Source: JBGQBN01 sp041494805
Lineage (GTDB): Bacteria > Acidobacteriota > Terriglobia > Terriglobales > Acidobacteriaceae
DNA: 47,634 nucleotides
Assembly (NCBI GenBank): GCA_041494805.1
Contig: JBGQBN010000030.1
Location: 1 to 47,634, forward strand
Reading direction: 5' to 3'
Shown one piece after another: positions 31,096 through 39,516 of this stretch. Below the pieces are notes generated by a model. It was not told the DNA's origin. It saw only the letters and a list, made by a program, of their open reading frames with translations, and searched no databases. Position numbers and translations under genes: made by a program. How positions within the stretch are numbered: the stretch's first letter is position 1; the number at the start of each line of letters is the position of its first letter.

Positions 31096-32310
31096 TTAGT
31101 CGTCCTTGTACTCGTACTCCGCTTTGATCGGCTGGCCTTCCGCGAAGCGGCTGGGCCGGAACGCGCTGATGTCCACCGTTTTGCCCTGGCCATCGAGTAC
31201 AAGTTCCGCCATGACCACACCGATGGCGGGAGAAATCTTGAAACCCATGCCGGAAAATCCGGCGCACACGTACAGTCCACTGATGTCCGGGACTTCACCG
31301 AGGAGCGGGCGGCAATCCGGCGTCATGTCGTAGACTCCGGTTACGCCGCGCATGACTTCCGCGTTCTCCAGCTTGGGGACCCGGTGGCTGGCGCGCTCGA
31401 TGATCTCTTCCAGCGAGTCGTCGGAAGCACGCTGCGGGAAGTTGTCCGGATCCGCGCCCCGCTTGCCGTAGAAGTCTCCCACCAGAAACTTGTCGTGCGC
31501 ATCCGAGCGGAAGTAAGTCGCGCTTACAGAATCAATGCAGGCGCAACCGCCGCCCTTCATCCCGGGCGCATTTTTCAGGATCGCGACCTGGTGATACTCG
31601 GTTTCAATGGGAAGGTCGTATCCGGCTTGCTGGAATAATGGCCGGGTCCACGGACCGGTAGCGGCGACGACGATGGGCGCATTGATTTTGCCGTGGTCGG
31701 TGTTCACTCCGCGGACACAATCGCCCGCCACCAGAAACGACGTAGCCTGCGTACGGGGCAAGTAGGTGACACCCTGATCGCGGGCACGGCTTAGAAAATC
31801 GTTAGCCACGCCCGCGCCGTCGCCATAGCCGGATTCGGGCTCGTAAGCGGCCAGCTCGACTTCGTCCACCGACCAGTCAGGCTCCAGTTGCTGGAGTTCT
31901 TCGCGGGTGATCAGCTGCACGTTGACTCCGGCCTTGCGCTGCATTTCCACATTCAACTTAAGGCGCTCGGTTTCGTTGGGGTGCACGATGCGCACAAAGC
32001 CGGTCTTACGGAAGTCACCGGGCTCACCCACGATCTCGCGCCAGTGTTGGAACATGTGCAAGCTCACCAGGGCCAGTTGCACTTCGGGCGGATAGCTGTA
32101 GTGCATGCGGATGAGGGCAGAAGAGCGTCCGCTTCCTCCTCGGCCGACATGATCTTTGTCGATCACTACGATGCGTCCGGCGTTGCGCTGAGCCAACTGA
32201 AAAGCAATAGATGTCCCTATGACCCCGGCGCCGAGAATCACGATATCGGCAGTCTTTGGACGCGAGTTGCTGGACTGTGAGTTGCCGGGCTGCGAGTTGC
32301 CGTGGCTCAT
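31096..32310 (-). CDS. DAO-family FAD-dependent oxidase (sarcosine/dimethylglycine oxidase-like)
   Basis: A 404-residue flavoenzyme of the D-amino-acid oxidase superfamily. The FAD motif is DIVILGAGVIGTSIAFQLAQ (from about residue 22) and the C-terminal GLYVCAGFSGMGFKISPAIG block is typical of sarcosine oxidase beta and dimethylglycine oxidase-like proteins, which demethylate or oxidise secondary and tertiary amines. ATG 32310 has AAGGAG at 32319-32324 and overlaps the upstream stop codon as ATGA, so translation is coupled. The first 18 residues (NSQPGNSQSSNSRP) are a low-complexity lead encoded by a 15-bp tandem repeat. Given the neighbouring BHMT-like and Rieske genes, a methylamine substrate is likely but not shown. 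Confidence 0.85.
   Translation of the reverse strand: MSHGNSQPGNSQSSNSRPKTADIVILGAGVIGTSIAFQLAQRNAGRIVVIDKDHVGRGGSGRSSALIRMHYSYPPEVQLALVSLHMFQHWREIVGEPGDFRKTGFVRIVHPNETERLKLNVEMQRKAGVNVQLITREELQQLEPDWSVDEVELAAYEPESGYGDGAGVANDFLSRARDQGVTYLPRTQATSFLVAGDCVRGVNTDHGKINAPIVVAATGPWTRPLFQQAGYDLPIETEYHQVAILKNAPGMKGGGCACIDSVSATYFRSDAHDKFLVGDFYGKRGADPDNFPQRASDDSLEEIIERASHRVPKLENAEVMRGVTGVYDMTPDCRPLLGEVPDISGLYVCAGFSGMGFKISPAIGVVMAELVLDGQGKTVDISAFRPSRFAEGQPIKAEYEYKDD
32264..32308 (-). repeat. 15-bp tandem repeat at the start of the DAO-family gene
   Basis: Three 15-bp units, GAGTTGCTGGACTGT, GAGTTGCCGGGCTGC and a partial third, lie directly after the start codon and are translated in frame. The length keeps the frame, so unit gain or loss would not break the gene. 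Confidence 0.75.
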
Positions 32311-33929
32311 GCGGCAATCTCCTTGAAGCGTCCCTTCCTCCAGTCGCGCAAAACCTGATGAGCCGCGTTGTGGCCGGGTGCCCCCGTGACGCCGCCGCCA
32401 GGATGCGCACCCGCTCCACAGAGGTAGAGTCCTGCGACCGGGGTGCGGTACTGCGCCCATCCCGCAACCGGCCGCATGAAGAAGAGCTGTTCGAGGCGTA
32501 GGTCGCCGTGGAAAATATTGCCTTCGGTCAATCCATACGTGCGCTCGAGGTCGAGTGGTGTGAGTACCTGGCGGGCGATGATTGTATTGGGTACGTTGGG
32601 AGCGTACTCGGCGATCTTCTTAACCACGCGATCCCCGAGCAGTTCACGATTTTCGTCCCATGTGCCCTGGCGCAAGCGGTAAGGCACATACTGCACAAAA
32701 CAGGTCAGGATGTGCTTGCCTGCGGGCGCCAGCGAGGCATCTGCATTGGACGAAACCACACAGTCGACCCACAACTCTTCCGGTATCTCGCCGAATTTAG
32801 CGATGTCGTAGCAGCGCTCGGCGAACTTGAGCGAGGGAACCAGGGTGTAGAACGTCCGCTCCAGCGGAGTGGCACTTGCAGGAGTTCCAATGAAATGCGG
32901 CTCTTCGCCGAGCACGATGTTGACCTTGGCGCAGGGGCCGTCCATCTTGATGCCTTGGATAGCCTGGATAAAATCCTGAGGGAGCTCGCTGGCTGGAACC
33001 ATCTTTAAGAAAGTGCGCTTGGGATCGGCGTTCGAGAGCACCATACGCGCGCGAATCTCAGTGCCATCATGCAACACGACGCCGCGAGCTCTGCCGTTGC
33101 GGACGTCAATCTGCGCCACCGGGGCGGAGGTGCGAATTTCAACTCCAAGTTTCCGGCCGGCCGCGGCCAGAGCCTGCGTGATCGAGCCCATCCCTCCCAT
33201 GACGTGTCCAAAGAAGCCCTGCAATTCATGTTCGCCGCCGCTCAGCAGGTGAAAGAGCAAGCCGATGGCAGTCCCGGGCTGGTACGGTCCGCCATGCTTG
33301 CCATACACGTTGTTGGCAAGAAACATCGTTTTGATCTTGTCGGATTCGTAATTGTTGTCTAGAAACTCGCCCAGGCTTCCGGTCAGGAACGAAATCAGCT
33401 GCGATATCTCGCTGCTGGAAATGCCGCGAAATCGCTTGCCGACGCGAAACAGATCTGCCCAGCCGCGCATGCTACCGGTGTCAATCTCCGGAGGAGGTTC
33501 CAGAAAAAACGGTTGCAGGTAGCGGGCCAGCTTCTTCAATTGATCATCAACCTGAACGAACCTTTCAGCGTCCTTGACGGAGATCCTGGCGAATTCCGCT
33601 TTCGCGCGTGCACGATTCACCCACCAGGGCAGTACGTGACCGTCAGGGAAGGGGACCTGGATCGCGGGATCACAAGGAACCATACGCAGGCCGTGTTCAC
33701 CAAGATTCAAATCTTGGATCACTTCCGGCCGAAGCATGCTGGCGATGTAGGAAGTCGTGGAAACGCGGCAGCCGGGTGCAATTTCCTCAGTGACACAACA
33801 GCCTCCGACGATTTCACGGCGCTCCAGCACCAGGGTGGAGAGTCCGGCGCGAGCGAGGTAGGCAGCAGCGGTGAGTCCGTTGTGGCCGGCGCCGACTACG
33901 ATAGCGTCATAAGTCTTCTGAGAATTCAC
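32307..33929 (-). CDS. CrtI/PYROXD2-like FAD-dependent oxidoreductase
   Basis: A 540-residue protein of the phytoene desaturase-related group often named pyridine nucleotide-disulfide oxidoreductase domain protein 2. The N-terminal FAD motif AIVVGAGHNGLTAAAYLARA is at residues 9-28, and the C-terminal FAD block GLYLCGAGAHPGGGVTGAPG is complete. A central helical segment (FRGISSSEISQLISFL) matches the family. GTG 33929 is the first possible start because an in-frame stop lies 12 bases upstream. It leads the three-gene set, with the DAO-like gene overlapping its stop codon. Such enzymes usually act on conjugated or reduced hydrophobic compounds; no carotenoid gene is near, so its role in this cluster is unclear. 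Confidence 0.85.
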   Translation of the reverse strand: MNSQKTYDAIVVGAGHNGLTAAAYLARAGLSTLVLERREIVGGCCVTEEIAPGCRVSTTSYIASMLRPEVIQDLNLGEHGLRMVPCDPAIQVPFPDGHVLPWWVNRARAKAEFARISVKDAERFVQVDDQLKKLARYLQPFFLEPPPEIDTGSMRGWADLFRVGKRFRGISSSEISQLISFLTGSLGEFLDNNYESDKIKTMFLANNVYGKHGGPYQPGTAIGLLFHLLSGGEHELQGFFGHVMGGMGSITQALAAAGRKLGVEIRTSAPVAQIDVRNGRARGVVLHDGTEIRARMVLSNADPKRTFLKMVPASELPQDFIQAIQGIKMDGPCAKVNIVLGEEPHFIGTPASATPLERTFYTLVPSLKFAERCYDIAKFGEIPEELWVDCVVSSNADASLAPAGKHILTCFVQYVPYRLRQGTWDENRELLGDRVVKKIAEYAPNVPNTIIARQVLTPLDLERTYGLTEGNIFHGDLRLEQLFFMRPVAGWAQYRTPVAGLYLCGAGAHPGGGVTGAPGHNAAHQVLRDWRKGRFKEIAA

Positions 33930-33941
33930 TGCCCACCGTCA

Positions 33942-33954
33942 TGACCTGCAGTCA
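33942..33954. promoter_or_regulatory. Probable TetR operator 1
   Basis: TGACCTGCAGTCA, a palindrome with TGAC/GTCA arms 5 bases apart, 13 bases before the GTG of the minus-strand operon. It matches operator 2 at 34040-34052 in arms, spacing and flanking ATG bases. Confidence 0.65.
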
Positions 33955-34039
33955 ATGCTTATCGTCACGGGCAAGATACATTACCGCATGAGCTTGCAAA
34001 ATAGAATTGAAATCCAGAGTATTTTTCTATAGAGTCTTA

Positions 34040-34052
34040 TGACTTGAGGTCA
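34040..34052. promoter_or_regulatory. Probable TetR operator 2, overlapping the tetR ribosome site
   Basis: TGACTTGAGGTCA, ending 4 bases before the tetR ATG and containing its GAGG ribosome site. TTGAAA (34007) and TATAGA (34028) just upstream could be the promoter with 15-base spacing. Binding here would block the regulator's own expression. Confidence 0.65.
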
Positions 34053-34056
34053 ATGT

Positions 34057-34764
34057 ATGAGTGGGATCGGCAGTAGTTTAGTCTCTCCGCCGCGCTACCG
34101 GAACCTGCCGCCACGGCCGCGTTCCGAGGGCAAGCGGGCTCGAATCATCGACGCCGCCATGCGCCACTTTGCCGAGCAGGGCTACCACTCGGCACGAATG
34201 GGAGATATCGCTGCGGCTCTCGGCATCGCCAAGGGATCCATCTTCCAGCACTTCGGCAGCAAAGATGGTCTTTTCTTTGAGGTGTACAAGAAAGCGGTGC
34301 GTTCGTTTCCGCGTTACCTCGACGTGCCGGCGGAAGTTCGGGACAAGGGATTTTTTGACGTGCTGCGCTACTGGCTGGTGTGCACCGAGCACCTGATTCG
34401 TGAGGACTGGATTCCCTATCGCGTCTCACTGCTGGGGAACTACGGAACCGACCTTACTTTGAAGCGTGAGATCAATCGGTTCCTGCTGGCGGAAGATCCC
34501 TACGGCACAGTCGCCTTTGTACGCTTCGGTCTGCAGCGTGGGGAGCTGCGCCGCGATCTTGATCAGGAGATGATTGTTTCCATCCTCGATTGGACCATGG
34601 AGCGATTTCAGGATGCACTTCTGACCGAGGAATTGGATCCCGGGCTTTTCCGGCGTCAAGGGGATCCGTCGGAGAAAAAAGAAGCGAGAATCGCGCAGTT
34701 TCTGGACGTGCTGCGCAGGGCGATCGGGGCGGAACGCAAAGCGTGCCCCCCAGTCCGTGGCTGA
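34057..34764 (+). CDS. TetR-family transcriptional regulator
   Basis: A 235-residue repressor-type protein. The N-terminal helix-turn-helix (about residues 27-72, ARIIDAAMRHFAEQGYHSAR then GIAKGSIFQHFGSKDGLF) is canonical. The C-terminal ligand domain is variable as usual. It sits between a divergent three-gene operon and a downstream Rieske oxygenase gene. Two matching palindromes occupy the 127-bp divergent gap, which fits control of both the operon and itself. The inducing ligand is probably a substrate or intermediate of the neighbouring catabolic enzymes. A GC hairpin follows directly, separating it from the oxygenase gene. Confidence 0.9.
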   Translation: MSGIGSSLVSPPRYRNLPPRPRSEGKRARIIDAAMRHFAEQGYHSARMGDIAAALGIAKGSIFQHFGSKDGLFFEVYKKAVRSFPRYLDVPAEVRDKGFFDVLRYWLVCTEHLIREDWIPYRVSLLGNYGTDLTLKREINRFLLAEDPYGTVAFVRFGLQRGELRRDLDQEMIVSILDWTMERFQDALLTEELDPGLFRRQGDPSEKKEARIAQFLDVLRRAIGAERKACPPVRG

Positions 34765-34766
34765 CC

Positions 34767-34792
34767 GTCCCAGGGCGAGACGCCCTCGGGAC
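34767..34792 (+). terminator. Hairpin after tetR
   Basis: GTCCCAGGGCG pairs with CGCCCTCGGGAC around an AGA loop, 11 pairs with one bulged C. No T-run follows, so transcription into the Rieske gene may only be reduced. Confidence 0.5.
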
Positions 34793-34830
34793 AGCTGGCG
34801 GGATGCCGGTGCTACCAAAATAGGATTCAG

Positions 34831-35967
34831 ATGATCACGCAAAAATCAGTGCACGATATTCTCGCGAGTTACGACGACGGCGCTGCGCTGTCGGAGGCAT
34901 CCACCATTCCCGCGCCCTGGTATGTGGATGCGCGCATCGCGGAGCTGGAGGCCAAGACTGTCTTCAGCCAGAGCTGGCAGCTGGTCGGACGGATTGAGCA
35001 AGTGGAGAAGCCGGGCCAGTTTGTGACCGCAACCGTAGCCGGCGAACCGATCGTAGCGGTGCGGGGCAACGACGGTTTGCTGCGCGCCTTCTTCAACGTG
35101 TGCTGCCACCACGCCGCGGCGGTGGTGACGGAACCTTGTGGACAGGCTTCAATCCTGCATTGCCCTTACCACGGTTGGAATTACGGCCTGGACGGATCCC
35201 TGAAAGGCATGCCGGAATTCGACGGCGTGAAAAACTTCGACCGGAAGCAGAACGGTTTGACGCCGGTGAAAGCGGAGACGTGGGAGAAATTTGTGTTTGT
35301 GAACCTCGACCCCAAGGCGGCGCCGCTACAGGATTTTCTTGGCGGGCTGGTGAAGCGTGTGCGACCTCTGGGTGTGAGCAAGCTGAACTACTTTGATAGC
35401 CGCACCTACGACATTCATTGTAATTGGAAGGTTTTCGTCGATAACTATCTCGATGGCGGATACCACGTTCCGCATCTACACAAGGGCCTGAGCAGCGTTC
35501 TCAACTACAAGGAATACACCATCGAGAATGAAGACCGGTACTGCCTGCAATCGAGCCCCATGGTGGTGTCAGACGAGGACGCGGCCACGGGCGCTACACG
35601 CAAGGGCGATCGCGCGTGGTACTTCTGGCATTATCCCAACCTGATGATCAATTGCTACGAAGGTTACATGGACACCAATCTGGTGCTGCCGCTGGATGTG
35701 GACCACTGCCGCGTGATCTTCGACTTCTACTTCGGCGATGTGAGTGATGCACGTCGCGAATACAACCAGCAAAGCGTCGCGGTGGGCGCTCGAGTTCAGG
35801 ATGAAGACCTCGGTATCTGCGAGGCGGTGCAGCGTGGATTGAAATCGCGGGCCTACGGCGCGGGAAGACTTTCAGTGCGTCGCGAGGCGGGTGAGCACCT
35901 GTTTCATCGGCTGCTGGCGGCTGATCTGAAGGGTGGACTCGGTCGCGTGGCCGCCGCCGCGGACTAG
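34831..35967 (+). CDS. Rieske non-haem iron oxygenase, alpha subunit
   Basis: A 378-residue oxygenase. The Rieske [2Fe-2S] ligands are Cys91, His93, Cys111 and His114 (NVCCHHAAA and CPYHGWNYGLDG). The catalytic domain has DNYLDGGYHVPHLH, giving His212 and His217 as mononuclear iron ligands. Relatives include glycine betaine, stachydrine and carnitine monooxygenases, which remove N-methyl or trimethylamine groups, as well as aromatic-ring dioxygenases. With BHMT-like and sarcosine-oxidase-like genes close by, N-demethylation is the better guess. No ferredoxin reductase partner is adjacent; it would have to come from elsewhere. ATG 34831 has only a weak AGGA ribosome site. Confidence 0.87.
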   Translation: MITQKSVHDILASYDDGAALSEASTIPAPWYVDARIAELEAKTVFSQSWQLVGRIEQVEKPGQFVTATVAGEPIVAVRGNDGLLRAFFNVCCHHAAAVVTEPCGQASILHCPYHGWNYGLDGSLKGMPEFDGVKNFDRKQNGLTPVKAETWEKFVFVNLDPKAAPLQDFLGGLVKRVRPLGVSKLNYFDSRTYDIHCNWKVFVDNYLDGGYHVPHLHKGLSSVLNYKEYTIENEDRYCLQSSPMVVSDEDAATGATRKGDRAWYFWHYPNLMINCYEGYMDTNLVLPLDVDHCRVIFDFYFGDVSDARREYNQQSVAVGARVQDEDLGICEAVQRGLKSRAYGAGRLSVRREAGEHLFHRLLAADLKGGLGRVAAAAD

Positions 35968-36002
35968 GTCGTCCTCCGTTTTCCATTCAAGAACGAGGTG
36001 AG

Positions 36003-37286
36003 ATGGTGAAGAGAGCTCTTGCATTCCTGCTGGGGTTGTTACTCTCGTGCGCCATGGGTGAGGCGCAGGTAACCGCCATTAAGGCTGGGCGGCTGATTGA
36101 TCCGGACGGCGGTGTCGTATTGAACGATCAGGTCATTCTCATTCGTGACAACAAAATCGAAGCCGTGGGGAAAGGCCTCACTATTCCTGCGGGAGCGCAG
36201 GTCATTGATCTTTCCAAAAAGACAGTGCTTCCCGGCTTGATCGATTGCCACACTCACCTGGCGGACGGAGCCTCGGACAACGGTGATCCGATCTCGCAGC
36301 TGAAAAAGACGGCGGCGCAGGTCGCGCTGGAATCCGTTCCCAACGCGCGCAAGATGCTGGAATCGGGGTTTACGACGGTGCGTGACGTGGGAGTATACCG
36401 GGCCTTGAATGACATTGCACTGCGCGATGCGATCGCTCGCGGCAACATCGTGGGACCGCGGATGTTTGTGGCCGGTGCCTACATCACGATCACCGGCGGG
36501 GCTGGTGCCATGACTGGCTTCGCTCCTGACATCCGGCTCCCGTGGGACTTGCGCTACGGAGAAGCAAACAGTCCGTGGGAGGTGCGGCAAAAGATCCGGC
36601 TGCTGGCACACAACGGTGCCGATCACATCAAGGTGCTGTCCACCGGAGCAGTGTTGACCCACGGCAGCAATCCCAAGTCCGAAGAATTCACGCTGGAGGA
36701 ATTGCGGGCAGCCGTGGATGAGGCCAGCCACTTTGGCCTGCGGGTCGAAGCGCACGCCCATGCCGCCCAGGGTATTAAGAATGCGATCATCGCCGGCGTG
36801 GCCTCGATCGAGCACGCGACCCTGATCGATGACGAGGGCATCGCACTGGCGAAGCAGCACGGCACTTATCTCGACATGGACATTTACGACGAAGAGTGCA
36901 TCCAGGAGGACGGGCGGCGTGGAAAGATGCCCAAGGATTTCTTGCAGCATGATGCTGAATTAGGGCAGATCCAGCGCGACAACTTCCGCAAGGCGGTGAA
37001 GGCAGGAGTGAAGATGTCGTTTGGCACCGACGCCGGTGTTTGCCCTTACGATGTGAGCGCCCGGCAGTTTGCATTCATGGTGAAGTATGGAATGACCCCG
37101 ATGCACGCGATTCAGGCGGCGACCAGTTCAGCAGCCGATCTGTTGGGACATTCGGACGTCATTGGATCGATCAAGCCGGGGAAATATGCCGATGTGATCG
37201 CGGTGACGGGTGATCCCTTGCAGGACATTAGCGTGCTGGAGAAAGTCGAGTTTGTCATGAAAGATGGAAGAATATTCAAACAGTGA
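36003..37286 (+). CDS. Secreted amidohydrolase (imidazolonepropionase/Xaa-Pro dipeptidase-like)
   Basis: A 427-residue metal-dependent hydrolase with a signal peptide (about 1-21, ALAFLLGLLLSCAMGEA). The barrel begins with the metal motif His83-Thr-His85 (LPGLIDCHTHLADGA), and the other expected elements follow: a KVLSTGAVLTHG lysine region, VEAHAHAAQGIKNAI, SIEHATLID and SFGTDAGV with the final Asp. This subgroup is often annotated as Xaa-Pro dipeptidase or prolidase-like and cleaves amide bonds in small dipeptide-like compounds. ATG 36003 has GAGG at 35995-35998. It is 35 bases after the Rieske gene and may belong to the same transcript. Confidence 0.9.
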   Translation: MVKRALAFLLGLLLSCAMGEAQVTAIKAGRLIDPDGGVVLNDQVILIRDNKIEAVGKGLTIPAGAQVIDLSKKTVLPGLIDCHTHLADGASDNGDPISQLKKTAAQVALESVPNARKMLESGFTTVRDVGVYRALNDIALRDAIARGNIVGPRMFVAGAYITITGGAGAMTGFAPDIRLPWDLRYGEANSPWEVRQKIRLLAHNGADHIKVLSTGAVLTHGSNPKSEEFTLEELRAAVDEASHFGLRVEAHAHAAQGIKNAIIAGVASIEHATLIDDEGIALAKQHGTYLDMDIYDEECIQEDGRRGKMPKDFLQHDAELGQIQRDNFRKAVKAGVKMSFGTDAGVCPYDVSARQFAFMVKYGMTPMHAIQAATSSAADLLGHSDVIGSIKPGKYADVIAVTGDPLQDISVLEKVEFVMKDGRIFKQ

Positions 37287-37306
37287 AACTAGAAACATCT
37301 CTGTAG

Positions 37307-37399
37307 AGACGTAGCTTGCTACGTCTGCCTTTCGCCGGCTGCCGGGCAACGCTGCAAGTCCGAGACGCTGCAAGCACGAGACGTTGCCAGCAACGTCTC
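37307..37399. repeat. Two more GAGACG-type palindromes
   Basis: Stem 1 (37307-37326) is AGACGTAGC/GCTACGTCT. Stem 2 (37378-37399) is GAGACGTTGC/GCAACGTCTC, next to the stop codon of the minus-strand hydrolase. Degenerate GAGACGCTGCAAG copies lie between. The sequence matches the pair at 31024-31088. Confidence 0.85.
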
Positions 37400-39516
37400 T
37401 ACTGGTGGTCGCGGGGAACGGTTTCCTGCCAGATTTTTTGTTTCACCATCTGCCCATCTTTCAACAACTCCCGCGTGTACTTGTAATAGAAATTCCTCTG
37501 ATCAGTGGTCACGGAAAGATGTCCGCGCCAGATCAGGGTACGACCCTTCAGCACGAAAATGCTCTCGGCTTCGCCACGAACTGAACTGATCTCAGGGTGA
37601 GCATCGTCCACGTCATAGGTCAGATTCTCGTAGTCTGTTTCCTTGCCCCAGGGATAAGTGGTTTCCGATTTGCCCTTCCAATGTACTGTCGCCTTCTGAC
37701 GGGCCTCGTCCCGCTCCAGCGTCCACTCACCGGGCCACGGATAGCCCACGCTGTGAATGTCGGTGCGTTCGTCAGAGGGTTGAGGCGGCGTAAGAGCTGG
37801 TGATGCCGCTCCTGGTATCGGGACAACGGGAAGAACCAGCCGCGAGCCGTTGTTTCCGCCAAGTTCAAGCGATGTGGTCATGGAATAGGGTGTCGGCAGG
37901 ATCATCGGCCACAGCGCATTCGAAACTGCCAAACGAATGCGGTGACCCTTGGGAAAGACCCACGAGGTCACGTGCATCTCGATATTGAGGGGATAAATCT
38001 TCCCCGGTTCGAGGTCGCGCGGTTCACTCATGGATTCCCTTTGCGCCCCATTCAGTCCAGCGCCGGTGATTTGGGTGACCGTACCATCGGGGGCCACATC
38101 GGAGAGACGAGCGAACCAATCCGCCAATGGTGCGGTGGCAGACGCCCGGAGCAGAGCGTGCGGCCTTCCCAGGATTGCCATGTCTTCTGGCAGCGGCGCT
38201 GAGTCGTACACCAGGCTGAAAGCGTCCACGGGGCGCGGATCGCTGAGCAACTCGCCCCACCAGAAACCGGCTTCAACCCCGATGGACGGAATGTATTTGA
38301 GCTGGTGGATGTCCGGATCCGCGGCTGAATCGGACAATGTGTGATTGGGCTGCGCGAAAAAGACCGTGTCGCGCACATCGCGCGGCGGCCAGCCATCTTC
38401 GCGACGCCACTCACCGGGGACCTCTGGCAGATTCGGATCGGGCGGCCGCCAGTGCTGCATATAGATCACCAGCTTCGGATCCTGCAGCACTCCAGTATCG
38501 CGGCCCTTGAGCCAGTAATCCCACCAGCGGACGGCATCCTCTCTCCATTCAATGCGTGGGCCGAAGTCGGCGTCGTGGGGAAACGAATGGTTCCAGGGGC
38601 CCACGATCGCTTTCACCGGCGCTTTGGTCGTTTGCTGGAGCATGTCCGGGACGCTGTCGCGATAGCCGTCCTGCAGCCCGCCGATCAGAAAGCAAGGGAC
38701 CTTGATTTCACTATAGGGTCGAACCGGGCTGCGCCAGAACGGTCCATCGTGCTGGTGCTTGAGGTAGAGCAAGGACCAGGGTGGCGTCTCGAAGCGTGGG
38801 CCCAGAACTTTCTCATCGAGCGTGTACTCGGGTGCGCCGGTCCAGCCCTGCGCCATATCCATGTTCAGTTCGAACTCGTCAATGTGCGCCATGCCATCCA
38901 TGTAGTGGACGTCGTCGTGAAACAATTCCGCGGTGGCATCGGTGGCGATGATCGCTTTTAGGCCCGGCGGATTGCGCATCGCCATCTGCAGCGCATTGAA
39001 GCCACCCCAGGAGATTCCGAACATGCCTACATTCCCGTTCGACCAGGGCTGGTGGGCAAGCCAGGCAATAATCTGTTCACCGTCGACTTGCTCCTGCTGG
39101 GAGTATTCGCGCTCCGGGGGAACTCCTTCACTCGCGCCAAAGCCGCGAATATCCACGCGGACACTCACGTAGCCCCGGCGGGCAAAGTAGGCGTGTTTGG
39201 GATAGTCGCCGGCGGCGGTCCCGTCATCCTTGCGATACGGCAAGTACTCGAGCAGCGCCGGGAATTTCTCGCCGGGCTTCGCGCCGTCGGGCATGTAGAG
39301 AGTAGCGGCGAGGCGCACACCGTCTGTCATGGGAATCCATGCGCGCTCCATGCGAACTCCGTAAGCGGGTGGCGAAGCAGGCTCGACGGAAAATCCGGGC
39401 AAAACCGCGGCAACAACCAGTAAGAATAGAAATGCAGGCCGGCTAACCAAAGTTCTGTCCCCCAGAAAATATTTGCGTACATGAACCGCGCTGCTGTCTC
39501 CCTGTACCACGGTCAC
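37399..39516 (-). CDS. Exported S15/CocE-family hydrolase
   Basis: A 705-residue alpha/beta hydrolase of the X-Pro dipeptidyl-peptidase/cocaine-esterase family. An export segment (about 23-45, LVSRPAFLFLLVVAAVLPGFS) precedes the catalytic domain (about 55-370) with nucleophile Ser169 in GISWGG, then GLQDGYRD and PWNHSFPHD holding the likely Asp and His. A C-terminal jelly-roll domain (about 380-640) fits the family. The start ATG 39516 overlaps the stop of the RpiR-type regulator gene as ATGA, so translation is coupled, but a long polar stretch before the hydrophobic segment leaves a later start possible. Substrates may be Xaa-Pro peptides or esters. Confidence 0.88.
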   Translation of the reverse strand: MTVVQGDSSAVHVRKYFLGDRTLVSRPAFLFLLVVAAVLPGFSVEPASPPAYGVRMERAWIPMTDGVRLAATLYMPDGAKPGEKFPALLEYLPYRKDDGTAAGDYPKHAYFARRGYVSVRVDIRGFGASEGVPPEREYSQQEQVDGEQIIAWLAHQPWSNGNVGMFGISWGGFNALQMAMRNPPGLKAIIATDATAELFHDDVHYMDGMAHIDEFELNMDMAQGWTGAPEYTLDEKVLGPRFETPPWSLLYLKHQHDGPFWRSPVRPYSEIKVPCFLIGGLQDGYRDSVPDMLQQTTKAPVKAIVGPWNHSFPHDADFGPRIEWREDAVRWWDYWLKGRDTGVLQDPKLVIYMQHWRPPDPNLPEVPGEWRREDGWPPRDVRDTVFFAQPNHTLSDSAADPDIHQLKYIPSIGVEAGFWWGELLSDPRPVDAFSLVYDSAPLPEDMAILGRPHALLRASATAPLADWFARLSDVAPDGTVTQITGAGLNGAQRESMSEPRDLEPGKIYPLNIEMHVTSWVFPKGHRIRLAVSNALWPMILPTPYSMTTSLELGGNNGSRLVLPVVPIPGAASPALTPPQPSDERTDIHSVGYPWPGEWTLERDEARQKATVHWKGKSETTYPWGKETDYENLTYDVDDAHPEISSVRGEAESIFVLKGRTLIWRGHLSVTTDQRNFYYKYTRELLKDGQMVKQKIWQETVPRDHQ

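Noticed and set aside
32264..32308. CRISPR-like array
   Set aside because: Units are 15 bp, contiguous and translated, with no spacers and no cas genes.
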